This document shows positions 29,836 through 39,642 of a DNA stretch of 64,000 nt, piece by piece. The stretch is from NCBI RefSeq assembly GCF_000586475.1, contig NZ_BAWJ01000001.1, positions 124,001-188,000 of the forward strand, in the 5' to 3' direction. This stretch comes from Psychrobacter sp. JCM 18903. GTDB taxonomy: Bacteria > Pseudomonadota > Gammaproteobacteria > Pseudomonadales > Moraxellaceae. The position numbers and the translations under genes were made by a program. Numbering within the stretch: the first letter of the stretch is position 1; each line of letters starts with the position of its first letter. A model generated the notes under the pieces. That model did not search any database and was not told the origin of the DNA. It worked only from the letters and a program-made list of their open reading frames with translations.

Positions 29836-30275
29836 ATCATCATCCTTAATGTTTATTCGTTTAATATATGGTTAATAAAAGCTGTTTTTTCAAGCGCTAT
29901 TTTTCTAAGTGATATTTTCTCTAAGCTATCGTATCAAGATGATATTTTATCAAATAATATCCTACAAAGCGTCTAGCAGTCACAGCGTATTTATTTAATC
30001 ATAAATCGAGCAGTGCTTGACTAAAATGACAAGCTGTATATCGATTGTGCAAGGCTGCTCAATCATATTGTTGATGGTACTATTTATATAATAAATGTTC
30101 AATATGAGCCCTTTATAACCGCTTTATGAGCCTTTTAAAGGCTGAGCCATTAACATTTAGGGCGTTTTAAGCTATGATTGCACCAATAATTATTCCATCT
30201 AGTATATAGACGCAGGCGGTCATGCTGACTACCCACGTAATGTACTAATACTCCCAACTGACGAGGACGACTATT
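29836..30275. other. Divergent intergenic region before acnB
   Basis: About 440 bases, AT-rich, no ORF of substance. A TATAAT-like hexamer at 30087-30092 without a good -35 partner and a small GCTTG/CAAGC hairpin near 30013-30031 were noted. It should contain the acnB promoter. Confidence 0.4.
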
Positions 30276-32879
30276 GTGTTAGAAGCTTATCGTAAACATG
30301 TCGAAGAACGTGCTGAGCTAGGAACGGTTCCGCTACCACTGAATGAAAAACAAGTAGCAGAGTTGGTTGAACTACTAAAGAATCCACCAGCAGGCGAAGA
30401 TGCGTTCTTGATGAACCTGCTAGAAAACCGTATTCCTGCTGGCGTTGACCAAGCGGCTTACGTTAAAGCGGCGTTTTTAGCAGCGATCCTTAAGGGTGAA
30501 ACCTCTTCACCACTTATTAGCAAGCAAAAAGCCGTTCAAATCCTAGGCACGATGCAAGGTGGCTATAACGTTCAGCCATTGGTTGCGGCACTGGATGACA
30601 GCGAAGTTGCACAAGACGCTGCTGAAGCGTTGAAAAAGACGTTACTGGTGTTTGACGCGTTCAATGACGTGACTGAAAAAGCAGAAGCGGGCAATGCTAT
30701 CGCTAAAGAAGTGGTTCAATCTTGGGCTGACGCTGAATGGTTCTTGAACCGTGATGCTGTACCAGAAAAGACCACTTACACGACGTTTAAAGTGACTGGC
30801 GAAACCAACACCGATGATTTGTCGCCTGCGCAAGATGCGTGGAGCCGCCCTGATATCCCATTGCATTCATTGGCTATGCACAAAAACTCTCGCGACGGCA
30901 TCACTGCTGACGAAGAGGGCGTTGTCGGTCCAATGAAGCAAATCGAAGCGCTTAAAGAAAAAGGCCATCCGCTCGCTTATGTTGGTGACGTGGTAGGTAC
31001 AGGCTCTAGCCGTAAATCTGCGACCAACTCAGTATTGTGGCTCATGGGCGATGATATCCCTAACGTGCCAAACAAACGTGGCGGCGGTTTAGTACTTGGT
31101 AACAATATTGCTCCTATCTTCTTTAACACTATGGAAGATTCTGGCGCATTGCCAATCGAAAAAGTAGCCGTTGATAACCTAAACATGGGTGATGTGTTTG
31201 ACATCTATCCGTATGAAGGCAAAATCACTAAGCATGATTCAGATGAAGTGTTGTCTACGTTCAAATTGAACTCACCAACATTGCTTGATGAAGTTCGTGC
31301 TGGCGGTCGTATTCCATTGATCGTTGGTCGTGGTTTGACCAATCGTGCTCGCGCGTACATGGGTCTTGGACATTCAGATATCTTTGCTAAGCCAGAAGAG
31401 CCAGTTGATACGGGTAAAGGTTTTACCCTAGCGCAAAAAATGGTCGGTAAAGCTTGTGGTCTAGAGGGCGTACGTCCGGGCATGTACTGTGAGCCTAAAA
31501 TGACGACTGTAGGATCGCAGGATACGACTGGTCCGATGACTCGTGATGAGCTAAAAGATTTGGCTTGCCTAGGTTTCCAAGCAGACTTAGTCATGCAGTC
31601 ATTCTGTCACACTGCCGCTTATCCAAAGCCAGTTGACGTTGAAACTCAGCACACACTACCTGACTTTATCATGAACCGTGGCGGCGTAAGCTTACGTCCA
31701 GGCGATGGTATCATTCATAGCTGGTTGAACCGTATGCTACTTCCAGATACCGTTGGTACTGGTGGTGACTCGCATACGCGTTTCCCAATGGGTATCTCAT
31801 TCCCAGCAGGTTCTGGTTTAGTAGCATTTGCCGCAGCGACTGGTGTTATGCCACTTGATATGCCTGAATCTGTCCGTGTACGCTTCGTTGGCGAACGTCA
31901 GGCTGGTATCACGCTACGTGACCTAGTACATGCGATTCCTTATCAAGCGATTAAAGAAGGTCTATTGACCGTTGATAAGAAAGGCAAAATCAACGAGTTC
32001 AATGGTCGTATCTTAGAGATCGAAGGTCTAGAAGATTTGACCGCTGAGCAAGCGTTTGAGCTATCTGATGCCTCAGCTGAGCGTAGTGCTGCTGGTTGTA
32101 CCATCACTTTGTCTGAAGCGTCGGTGACTGAGTATTTAAACTCAAACATTACCCTTCTAAAATGGATGATCTCAGAAGGCTATGGCGATGCGCGTACGAT
32201 TAGCCGTCGTATTGAGCAGATGCAAGAATGGCTAGCGAACCCAAGCCTATTGCGTGCTGATGCTGATGCAGAATACGCCATCGATATGACTATCGATATG
32301 AGCACCATCAAAGAGCCTATCCTTTGCTGCCCGAACGATCCAGACGATGCAAAAACATTGGCTGATGTCGCCGGCGATACCATTGATGAAGTGTTCATTG
32401 GTTCATGTATGACCAACATCGGTCATTTCCGCGCTGCGGGTAAACTGCTACAAGACGTACCAGCAGGTAGTTTGAAAACTCGTCTATGGATTGCGCCACC
32501 TACTAAGATGGATGCGCGTCAGTTGATGGAAGAAGGTTACTACAACATCTACGCTCAAGCAGGCGCTCGTACTGAGATGCCAGGTTGTTCACTATGTATG
32601 GGTAACCAAGCACGTATCGCACCAAAATCTACGGCGGTATCGACGTCAACTCGTAACTTCCCGAACCGTCTAGGTCAAGGTGCTAACGTATACCTAGCTT
32701 CTGCAGAGCTTGCAGCCGTAGCAGCGGTACTTGGTAAATTGCCAACCAACGAAGAATATCAGCAGTACGCTGGTATGCTTGATAGCATGGGCGAGGAAGT
32801 GTATCAGTACATGAACTTCGATCGTATGGATTCTTATACTGAAGAAGCCGACAAAATTAACGTTGCTCAATTGACCTAA
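30276..32879 (+). CDS. acnB: Aconitate hydratase B
   Basis: Bifunctional aconitase/2-methylisocitrate dehydratase that interconverts citrate and isocitrate with a 4Fe-4S cluster. 867 residues, usual for AcnB. It starts at a GTG ([15 protein letters not shown]) with GAGGACGA upstream. The N-terminal HEAT-like domain precedes the swivel domain ([30 protein letters not shown]). The catalytic part has [16 protein letters not shown] and [11 protein letters not shown]. The cluster cysteines lie in [15 protein letters not shown] and in [13 protein letters not shown]. Intact frame, monocistronic, with a strong terminator. Confidence 0.97.
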   Translation: MLEAYRKHVEERAELGTVPLPLNEKQVAELVELLKNPPAGEDAFLMNLLENRIPAGVDQAAYVKAAFLAAILKGETSSPLISKQKAVQILGTMQGGYNVQPLVAALDDSEVAQDAAEALKKTLLVFDAFNDVTEKAEAGNAIAKEVVQSWADAEWFLNRDAVPEKTTYTTFKVTGETNTDDLSPAQDAWSRPDIPLHSLAMHKNSRDGITADEEGVVGPMKQIEALKEKGHPLAYVGDVVGTGSSRKSATNSVLWLMGDDIPNVPNKRGGGLVLGNNIAPIFFNTMEDSGALPIEKVAVDNLNMGDVFDIYPYEGKITKHDSDEVLSTFKLNSPTLLDEVRAGGRIPLIVGRGLTNRARAYMGLGHSDIFAKPEEPVDTGKGFTLAQKMVGKACGLEGVRPGMYCEPKMTTVGSQDTTGPMTRDELKDLACLGFQADLVMQSFCHTAAYPKPVDVETQHTLPDFIMNRGGVSLRPGDGIIHSWLNRMLLPDTVGTGGDSHTRFPMGISFPAGSGLVAFAAATGVMPLDMPESVRVRFVGERQAGITLRDLVHAIPYQAIKEGLLTVDKKGKINEFNGRILEIEGLEDLTAEQAFELSDASAERSAAGCTITLSEASVTEYLNSNITLLKWMISEGYGDARTISRRIEQMQEWLANPSLLRADADAEYAIDMTIDMSTIKEPILCCPNDPDDAKTLADVAGDTIDEVFIGSCMTNIGHFRAAGKLLQDVPAGSLKTRLWIAPPTKMDARQLMEEGYYNIYAQAGARTEMPGCSLCMGNQARIAPKSTAVSTSTRNFPNRLGQGANVYLASAELAAVAAVLGKLPTNEEYQQYAGMLDSMGEEVYQYMNFDRMDSYTEEADKINVAQLT

Positions 32880-32939
32880 TCTTGAGTATACAAGCTTTTA
32901 AAATTAGAAGCTTTATACTAAAAACTTTATACGTAAGAC

Positions 32940-32977
32940 AAAAAACCCCCCGTATCGTGATGATGCGGGGGTTTTTG
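32940..32977 (+). terminator. Rho-independent terminator of acnB
   Basis: AAAAACCCCCCG pairs with GCGGGGGTTTTT across a 12-base loop. Confidence 0.9.
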
Positions 32978-33085
32978 TTATGAGAAAAGAGAGATAGATG
33001 ATTTTATATAGTTTTTTGCGTAGACTATTCAAACAGTTTGGTTTGATATATATTTTAAATATAAAAATATTTAGAGGGTGTATTT

Positions 33086-34049
33086 GTGAAGTTTGAAGAT
33101 TATTATTGCATGAGACAAATAGAAGAGAGAGGCCTTAAAAGTGAAAATGTTGCTACTAATAAAGAATATACTGATTCCTTAGATGAGTACCGCCAAATTG
33201 ATGATATTATTCTTGATTTTCATAATAATTTTTATGTTTTTGAGGATTTTTCAAATAAACTTTATACATTCATGCTTTTAATAGTTATGGTTTTTTTAGT
33301 ATTGAGCTTTAGCTCTTTCAGCTTTTTATCACTATCCATGGCAAGTTTAGAATTTTTAAAATATTTTTTTGATATACCTGTTGAAAAAGTTTTTATAATA
33401 AAAGCATGGTATACCTCTATAGGATCAATCGTAATTTCAGCAATTTTATTTGCTTTTTTTCTGTTTTTAAGAGATAAAGGGTATCAAAGTAGCTATTACA
33501 AAAGGTTGTTAAAAACTGATAAGACTAGTAATGAGTATACTAGTAAGGGTTTTAATAAGTTTAAAGATTTTACAGTAAGAGATTATAGAATACATTGGAT
33601 TAATTGCCTATTCGCTCCGAAAGATATTGAATATGTATTCGAAACTTATAATAGCTACGTTAATCACAAAGATGATTTAGATCAAGTTGCTAGTGTAAAA
33701 GGTATTTTTACTATATTTGCAACAGGTGGTATAGGATTTTTGGCATCTTATCATGCAAATGTACAAAGTAAAAGTCCAGATTTTTTTTTCAAAAGACCCA
33801 CAATTTTTCTTTAATTTATCATTTATGATTTTTTATACTTTATTATTTGTATCTTTGATATATTTCATATTTTACCTTATGAAGGATTTATTCTTTGATT
33901 TTATAGACCTCTTTAGAAAGAATAATGAGGTTACGGAGGTTAGAAAAAAAAGACTTGCCTATTATATACATCAGTCTAGAGTATTAAGGGTTAAAGGAAA
34001 ATATAGGAAGTTAATAAATAATGCTGCTTTAACCAGTCTTGGGAAGTAG
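33086..34049 (+). CDS. Orphan AT-rich membrane protein, broken at a T9 run
   Basis: No family recognised. The first frame starts at a GTG at 33086 (AGAGGGTG upstream). It has a charged N-terminus, two hydrophobic segments (FMLLIVMVFLVLSFSS; SIVISAILFAFFLFLR) and a soluble stretch, and reaches a run of nine T at 33781-33789. The second frame continues NLSFMIFYTLLFVSLIYFIF, then a basic C-terminus (EVRKKRLAYYIHQSR), stopping at 34049. Removing one T joins them into a 320-residue protein; a +1 overcall or true slippage would explain the break. The DNA is visibly more AT-rich than its neighbours, which suggests transfer. Confidence 0.6.
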
Positions 34050-34096
34050 CTAAAAGCTAGGTTTTCCAAATGGCTTTATAATAAATTTATCTCATG

Positions 34097-34216
34097 TATA
34101 ATATAAGTGCAGGCGGAAACCGTGGCTCTGCACTCAATCTATCTTTTCTATCTCGGGACGGACCGATACTTTGATAGGCACTTTTTTGTTTACACTCTAG
34201 TGCTTTGGAGTTTTGG
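34097..34216 (+). promoter_or_regulatory. Putative promoter and structured leader of the PACE exporter
   Basis: A TATAAT box lies at 34097-34102, though the -35 is poor. A stem AGTGCAG / CTGCACT (34106-34133) follows. Downstream is TCGG-GACGGA-CCGA, a short stem with an ACGG loop, within a wider CTATC/GATAG pairing. GGAG at 34207-34210 is the ribosome binding site. The structure may be regulatory; no known riboswitch class fits well. Confidence 0.35.
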
Positions 34217-34659
34217 TTGATTACTTTATCCCCACTAAAACGTCGTATCGTCTATGTGACTGTCTTTGAGCTTATCGCTATCATTTCTTCTACTTTCGTA
34301 TTGATGAAGCTGAGCGGTAGCGACGCGGCAGAATCCTTACCAGTTGCTGTGATGGTGTCATTGGCAGCAGTGATTTGGAACTTCTTATACAATACAGCTT
34401 TTGAAGCGTGGGAACGTCGCAAGCATGTGGCAAAGCGTACCTTACTCATTCGCAGTGCGCATGCATTAGGGTTTGAAGGCGGATTGGTATTGATTTGCTT
34501 ACCACTTTATATGATCTGGTATGACGTTGGCTTAATCAAAGCTTTTATGATGGAGCGGCGTTACTGCTATTTTTCTTGGTTTATACCTTTATCTTTACCT
34601 TGGGTTTTGACAAGATATTTACTTTACCGCATCACTATAAGACAGCCTCTGATTCTTAA
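34217..34659 (+). CDS. PACE-family efflux transporter (AceI-like), one frameshift
   Basis: Proteobacterial antimicrobial compound efflux family: four-helix inner-membrane proteins that export biocides such as chlorhexidine or diamines. The TTG at 34217 (MITLSPLKRRIVYVTVFEL) is chosen because GGAG lies six bases upstream and it matches the family N-terminus. Two repeated BTP-type halves are seen: FELIAIISSTFV with VIWNFLYNTAFEAWERR, then RSAHALGFEGGLVLICLPLY. The frame breaks near 34559. One extra G (GAGCGG to GAGGCGG) restores MMEAALLLFFLVYTFIFTLG and a TAA at 34657-34659 (147 residues). No AceR-type regulator is adjacent. Confidence 0.82.
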
Positions 34660-34726
34660 GAGTTAAAAGTGTTACTTAAAGATATGCTTAATACGGAATT
34701 TTCTTGATACTGTATGACCCAAAAAT

Positions 34727-34753
34727 AAAAGGCTGCCATTAGGCAGCCTTTTT
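34727..34753. terminator. Terminator between the PACE gene and the enoyl-CoA hydratase gene
   Basis: AAAAGGCTGCC pairs with GGCAGCCTTTTT across a four-base loop; usable in both directions. Confidence 0.85.
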
Positions 34754-34786
34754 GATGATAGCGCAAAAAAGAGTGTGATCAGGTTA

Positions 34787-35584
34787 TTATTTACCTTGAT
34801 AAACTGGCTTACGTTTTTCCATAAAGGCGGTAATACCTTCTCTAAAATCATCCGTTTTAGCAAGCATGGTCTGTTGATCCACTTCCATATCGAGCGCTTC
34901 ATTGAGACCCATATAAGCGTGCGTATTAATCATATGCTTCATTGATGCCAATGCTTTTCCGGGCAGATTGCTCAGGCGCGTTGCCAATGCTAGTACGCTA
35001 GCATCCAGCTCGTCGCTACTGACCACATCATTAACCAAGTTTAAGCGTGCCATATCTTCCGCTTTGAGTTTATCGCCAAGCATGACCATCTCAGTGGTTT
35101 TTGCCACACCGATCAATTGATTCAGTAAATAAATGCCACCAGCATCTGGTATTAGACCGATATTGACAAAGGCTTGCACGAATTTGGCATTATCAGCGGC
35201 TATGCGAAAATCACAAGTCAGTGCCAAGTTCATGCCAGCACCTGCCACTGCGCCTTCTAATTTGGCGATAATAGGCTTATGAATATTACGCAACTTTAAG
35301 CTAATCTCAGCGACTTCGCCAACCATAAAATTTAGCTTATTCGACAGCGCCTCGCTTTCCATGCCGTTTTCTAACATCTCACCGATATGCCCGCCACTTG
35401 AAAAGTTATTGCCTGCGCCTTGCAGGATGATAACTCTGACGTCTTTGTCTTCATCTGCATTCGTCAGTGCATTCATCATGGCATCTTTGAGCACTGTGCT
35501 AAAGGCATTCAGTGTTTTGGGATCGTTCATCGTGATGGTTGCGATATGGTTTTCTACTTGATATTCGACGAGAGGGTGTGACAT
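34787..35584 (-). CDS. Enoyl-CoA hydratase/isomerase family protein
   Basis: 265-residue crotonase-fold protein acting on acyl-CoA thioesters. NNFSSGGHIGEM and LEGAVAGAGMNLALTCDFRIA form the oxyanion-hole region. FVNIGLIPDAGGIYLL carries an Asp where classic hydratases carry the second Glu. That is typical of isomerase-type members such as PaaG-like ring isomerases, so hydration activity is not assured. AAGGA precedes the ATG. It stands alone, with no other beta-oxidation genes near. Confidence 0.88.
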   Translation of the reverse strand: MSHPLVEYQVENHIATITMNDPKTLNAFSTVLKDAMMNALTNADEDKDVRVIILQGAGNNFSSGGHIGEMLENGMESEALSNKLNFMVGEVAEISLKLRNIHKPIIAKLEGAVAGAGMNLALTCDFRIAADNAKFVQAFVNIGLIPDAGGIYLLNQLIGVAKTTEMVMLGDKLKAEDMARLNLVNDVVSSDELDASVLALATRLSNLPGKALASMKHMINTHAYMGLNEALDMEVDQQTMLAKTDDFREGITAFMEKRKPVYQGK

Positions 35585-35826
35585 GGTTGATATCCTTAAT
35601 TGAGTTTTCTATAAAACGTTTTTGGTAACACTAGCTATTGGCAGTAAATGTGACAAATAATGCAATGGCAAATACTATAGCAGTTTGAGCTTATTATAAA
35701 AGCAGGATCTGTGCGCGCTTAAGACATGATTCAGGTATGGTGTTTTTTGCTGCTATCATATTGCTAAAGCTATTAAACCTACCATTCAAAAATAAGGCTA
35801 CTATCTGTAGAAAGGTTGAATTATGC

Positions 35827-35999
35827 TAAGGCATGTCCTCAATTCAATCGAGCATTCTCTACATGGGCTAAAAATGGCTAAATTTTGCAAACTGCGTCAA
35901 CTAGCTGATGAATATATCGATATTATTTGTGCTATTTTCCTTGTTTGGTGGCAATCTATCTCATTTTTTTTACCATTTTTAAAATGAAGACACGCTCTA
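35827..35999. repeat. MITE-like repeat, full copy 3
   Basis: About 173 bp, TA-flanked, left end AGGCATGTCCTCAATT and right end AATGAAGACACGCTC, more diverged than copies 1 and 2. It lies in the 470-base divergent spacer between the enoyl-CoA hydratase and the hydrolase; nothing else was seen in that spacer. Confidence 0.75.
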
Positions 36000-36055
36000 G
36001 AAGGCAGGTTTTAAAAGACTGATTTTTTATTTATTAAACCAACAAGGAAGTGGTT

Positions 36056-36868
36056 ATGCCAATTATTCATGTCAATAATGTTGAACTTTATTACGAAGAC
36101 AGCGCGCCAAACGATAAGCAAAAACCCGTCATGGTATTTGCCCACGGTCTGCTGTGGAATACGCACTTATTTGATAAGCAAGTCGAGTATTTCAAAGCTG
36201 GTTATCGCTGTATTACGTTTGATTTTCGAGGACAAGGTCAGTCTGAAATAACCAAGTCTGGCTATGATATGGAAACCTTAACCGAGGATACATTGGCATT
36301 ATTAGAGGCACTAGATATTCATAAGTGCCATTTGTTAGGGTTGTCGATGGGCGGGTTTGTCGCCCAGCGTGTCGCACTCAAACGCCCTGAGCTATTGCTG
36401 TCGCTTACCCTGTTAGAGACTTCTGCTGATCCTGAAGATCCCAAAAACGTGCCGCAGTATCGTAAGCTGGTCAAAGCCATTCGTTGGCTGGGTCTCAAAC
36501 GCGTGAGTAACAAGGTCATGCCTATTATGTTTGGTAATACTTTTTTGACAGATAAGTTGCGTAAGTCTGATCGTAAGCAGTGGTTAACGATGCTACAAGG
36601 CAATCGCAAAGGTGGAGTCATTAAGGCAACGATGGGCGTCATTGAGCGGTCAGGCACCTACGATCAGCTAGGAAGTATTACGGTGCCGACATTAATCGTG
36701 GTCGGTGATGAGGACACAGCAACCCCTTATTCGAAGGCTGAACGTATGCATTTTGCGATTGCAGGGTCTAAATTGGCAGTAATCAAGGGCGCTGGTCATA
36801 CCGCCACCGTAGAAGAGCCTGAGCAGGTCAATCGAGTGATTAACACCTTTTTAGCGGACTGTGTCTAG
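36056..36868 (+). CDS. Alpha/beta hydrolase
   Basis: 270-residue serine hydrolase. Motifs: VFAHGLLWNTHLFDKQ (oxyanion), FDFRGQGQSE, the nucleophile elbow GLSMGGFVAQR, the acid GDEDTATPYSKAE and the His GAGHTATVEEPEQ. The layout resembles 3-oxoadipate enol-lactonase and related small-molecule esterases. The ATG at 36056 follows AAGGAAG; the GTG at 36050 overlaps it. No signal peptide. Alone in its transcription unit; the substrate cannot be stated. Confidence 0.85.
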   Translation: MPIIHVNNVELYYEDSAPNDKQKPVMVFAHGLLWNTHLFDKQVEYFKAGYRCITFDFRGQGQSEITKSGYDMETLTEDTLALLEALDIHKCHLLGLSMGGFVAQRVALKRPELLLSLTLLETSADPEDPKNVPQYRKLVKAIRWLGLKRVSNKVMPIMFGNTFLTDKLRKSDRKQWLTMLQGNRKGGVIKATMGVIERSGTYDQLGSITVPTLIVVGDEDTATPYSKAERMHFAIAGSKLAVIKGAGHTATVEEPEQVNRVINTFLADCV

Positions 36869-36942
36869 TTTTGAGTTGGTCTTGAAATAGCCCTAAATAA
36901 GGCATCGTTTTAATAGTAATAGAGTGATGGAACCTTTGTGCT

Positions 36943-36979
36943 AAAAAAGCGTTATCTTGAATGTGATAACGGCTTTTTT
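36943..36979 (+). terminator. Rho-independent terminator
   Basis: AAAAAAGCGTTATC pairs, with a small bulge, with GATAACGGCTTTTTT. Confidence 0.75.
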
Positions 36980-37024
36980 ATTGAGCGCATGTAAAAGAGT
37001 GCATTTGAAACATTGATTTAAAAT

Positions 37025-37086
37025 TAGGGCACGTAATCATTTTTAGCCCATTTAGGCGCTTTCGTTCAGATTGAGGACATGCCCTA
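37025..37086. repeat. Internally deleted MITE-like repeat
   Basis: 62 bp between TA dinucleotides. It keeps a short left end (TAGGGCACG), then TTTTTAGCCCATTTA and the right end ATTGAGGACATGCCCTA. The stretch GCGCTTTCGTTCAGATTGAGG matches the reverse complement of the left arm of the copy at 61095, so both belong to one subfamily. Confidence 0.65.
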
Positions 37087-37105
37087 TTAACCTTAAGGTT
37101 TTTAT

Positions 37106-38182
37106 TTATAACCGTGCCGTATAGTCATTATTGCCGTCATCAAGAGTGCCACATGCCTCGGCACGATTGACGATTTCTGTTGCCCACGCGCGATGGGTAG
37201 CAGGCTCTAGCATAGTATTGTTATATTTAAAAACCGCTTTTGCCTCGATATGCAAGATTGCTTGTGCTTCATCTAAAATGCTCAATGGTACGCAATAGGC
37301 TTGTTGCACCAGCGCAATTTGGCTTGGATGAATGACCGTTTTGCCGACCAATCCTAAGCTAACATCGCGGGTTAGCTCTTGCATAAATAGTGTTGGCTGA
37401 TCCAAATATTCAAAGACAGGCGCTGTTAAATAAAAGCCATGCGGCACAAAGCAGCCGAGCAGCTGATAGGCAAGGGTGCCGATAGGAGTATCATAAACGA
37501 TGCTGTTTTTGGGACGGCGCAAACGCAATGCTGCAAACAAATCATTGCCACCGATACGCAAGGCAAATACAGGCTGGCTAAAGGCTTCTTTAAAACCAAT
37601 GGCCAATTCCTGATTATGATGCGGATTAAATAGGGCTGCGGTCTCAAGCGTCGGCATCAATAGTTGCTCAGTGCTCAGATTTTGACAGGCCATACGCCAA
37701 TTGGATAGGCTATACATATCGACTTTTGGCATGACAAAGCCATCAATCAAATCGATATGGGCAAAACCTGAGAGCTGCTCTAACATCGCTGGATGACGCG
37801 GGCGTATAAATACCAGCGGGCGTGTTGGTTGCTCAATCTGAATATCGGCATGTTTTGATGGGTCATTGATGCTATCGACATGCGTCGCCCATGTATGCAG
37901 CAACGTTTGCAAGCGCTCAAGTGCCAGCTCAACATCATTATGGCTAACCGCATCTTCTAGGCAGATGATAATACTATTAATCGTTGGTAATTTATCACGC
38001 TTAATGACTTGCCAAATATCTTGGCGAGTTGCTGGCATGTATAGGCTAGCTCCCAACTGATACGGGTGATGCGCATGTGGTTTTAGCATCGCATGACGCT
38101 CAGTAATAAGGTGAGCGTAAGACTGGGTGTTTTGATAAAGAGTAGACTCGTTGTTTTGCATATCTGACATAATTGGCATCAT
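37106..38182 (-). CDS. HpcH/HpaI aldolase/citrate-lyase-beta-like protein of the Ter biosynthetic operon
   Basis: C-C bond lyase of the citrate-lyase beta/HpcH TIM-barrel type. Visible are QLGASLYMPATRQDIW at the start, IICLEDAVSHNDVE (metal and substrate site), VFIRPRHPAML, GFVMPKVDMYSL and ALRIGGNDLFAALRLRR, then GKTVIHPSQIALVQQ near the end. About 358 residues. It is the last of six co-directional genes that form the Ter-associated metabolite module. Family knowledge places this lyase in Ter gene neighbourhoods; its substrate is unknown. Several possible starts (ATG 38182, 38179, 38170) lie close together. Confidence 0.82.
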   Translation of the reverse strand: MMPIMSDMQNNESTLYQNTQSYAHLITERHAMLKPHAHHPYQLGASLYMPATRQDIWQVIKRDKLPTINSIIICLEDAVSHNDVELALERLQTLLHTWATHVDSINDPSKHADIQIEQPTRPLVFIRPRHPAMLEQLSGFAHIDLIDGFVMPKVDMYSLSNWRMACQNLSTEQLLMPTLETAALFNPHHNQELAIGFKEAFSQPVFALRIGGNDLFAALRLRRPKNSIVYDTPIGTLAYQLLGCFVPHGFYLTAPVFEYLDQPTLFMQELTRDVSLGLVGKTVIHPSQIALVQQAYCVPLSILDEAQAILHIEAKAVFKYNNTMLEPATHRAWATEIVNRAEACGTLDDGNNDYTARL

Positions 38183-38383
38183 CAATAGTGATAAGTGAAT
38201 GGTTATAAAATCTAAGAAGTATCATCAAGTAATATGGCTTAGCAGCAATGACCGCAAACCCAAAAATACGTTTGGTAATGTCAAATTCGTTTAGCCGACA
38301 AGAAGGAGTACTTGTACTTTTTTCTTTCGCTGCTTTGATTTTGAGATGGGTCTGGTTTATAAAAAACGCGAGTGTAGCAATGA

Positions 38384-39579
38384 TTAATGGTCTTCGCTAC
38401 GTTGCTTGATAAGCGTGATGGCTTGATAGGGATGTATTTTATCACCTAATACACTAACAATGATATTTCGCTGGGCACATAAATGTCTTAGCAGTATGGT
38501 ATCAGGATGGTCGGCGCTGGCTAATAGTATGCGTTCAGGGTCACGGCGCAATATCGCCCGTGTTGCCTCTGCAATCGTTGGCTTAATGCGGTTACGATTG
38601 GTGATATCGTAGTCTGCTGCCAGCTTGTCGATTAAAGCGGCTGTCTGATAGCGCGGCTGTTGAAACGTCGGCAAGCATTGCAAAAGTGGGGCTAATGCAC
38701 GGCGCACTGCATCGATATGAGCGATGAAAGCTAAGCTATGGTCGACCTCAATTAAGTTATCATAAAACACGCTGCGGTGTAGCCTAATGCTGGCTCGGTA
38801 TATAAACTTCGCGAAATCAGTCCTGATACCGTGCTATTTAATAATCCTGACGGAATTAGCCAGTCATCGATACTAGCTGCAAGCCAAGCAACGCCAGCTG
38901 GATCAGCCAGCGTTAATAAGGGAATAACATCTGCCCCTTGATGAAAGATATTGGGAAAGTTTGCATGACTAGGATCGCTAAATTTTTCTAAACTATGAGC
39001 AAGCTCTTGATAAATCGCGCCTTTGCCTGTCCAGCCGTCAACAAATACGATAGGACTGTCTGGATGAGCATTCAATATCATTTGTAACGCAACTGGATCA
39101 AGTCCGCGGTCGCGAATGATGCTGATACCATAATGCACGCTCGGCAAAGCAGAGCTGCTATTAACGTCTGCTAACGCACGCTGCAACAAAACGCCAACTG
39201 GCAAACCTGCGCGCACCAAACTGACTAAGACTAGCGGGCGCTCATTACTAACGGTATTTTTATTTCGAGATTTTTGAAAAAGATGATGTAGCGTATAAGC
39301 CAAATTAGCAATATCAGCGGCAGTCCTCTCAGCTCCTTGCTCTAATGCTTGCGTGTATAGCTGCTCATGCATAGCAGTAGGCGCTTGTTCCAAGGTCAAC
39401 ATATCAGAATAATGACGTTGCCCACTTTGAATAAGTGCTTCTTTTTGGCTAACCGGCACGTCTGCAACCGCGTCTTTAGCGACTATATCGAGCAGTACGG
39501 TCACATCACTGGCAAGATAGCTGCCTGAGCCATATGCTTTTAATTTTTGAACATTAGGGTTTGTTATATGATGGGTCAT
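38384..39579 (-). CDS. StiP-family protein with C-terminal PELOTA domain, one frameshift
   Basis: Two-domain protein of Ter operons. The N-terminal StiP domain (first seen as phosphoribosyltransferase-like, now named as a putative cysteine protease) has YGSGSYLASDVTVLL, LVSLVRAGLPVGVLL, HYGISIIRDRGLD and IVFVDGWTGKGAIYQEL. The last segment is like the phosphate loop of PRTases. The frame breaks near 38766 in a T4 run (minus strand): five T give AACFYDNLIEVDHSLAFI and lead into the PELOTA-like C-terminal part (PTIAEATRAILRRDPERILL, LGDKIHPYQAITL). The repaired length is 398 residues. The PELOTA fold usually binds RNA; whether it does here is not known. Confidence 0.82.
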
Positions 39580-39642
39580 AAAATAATTTCTACTTCTATA
39601 AACGGCGGCGATTATTGTTTTTATTTAGGAGAGATTAAGTGT

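Noticed and set aside
34105-34200. Guanidine riboswitch (ykkC or mini-ykkC)
   Set aside because: Only one short stem with an ACGG loop is seen and the paired bases do not fit the consensus, so it is kept only as a weak structured-leader idea.
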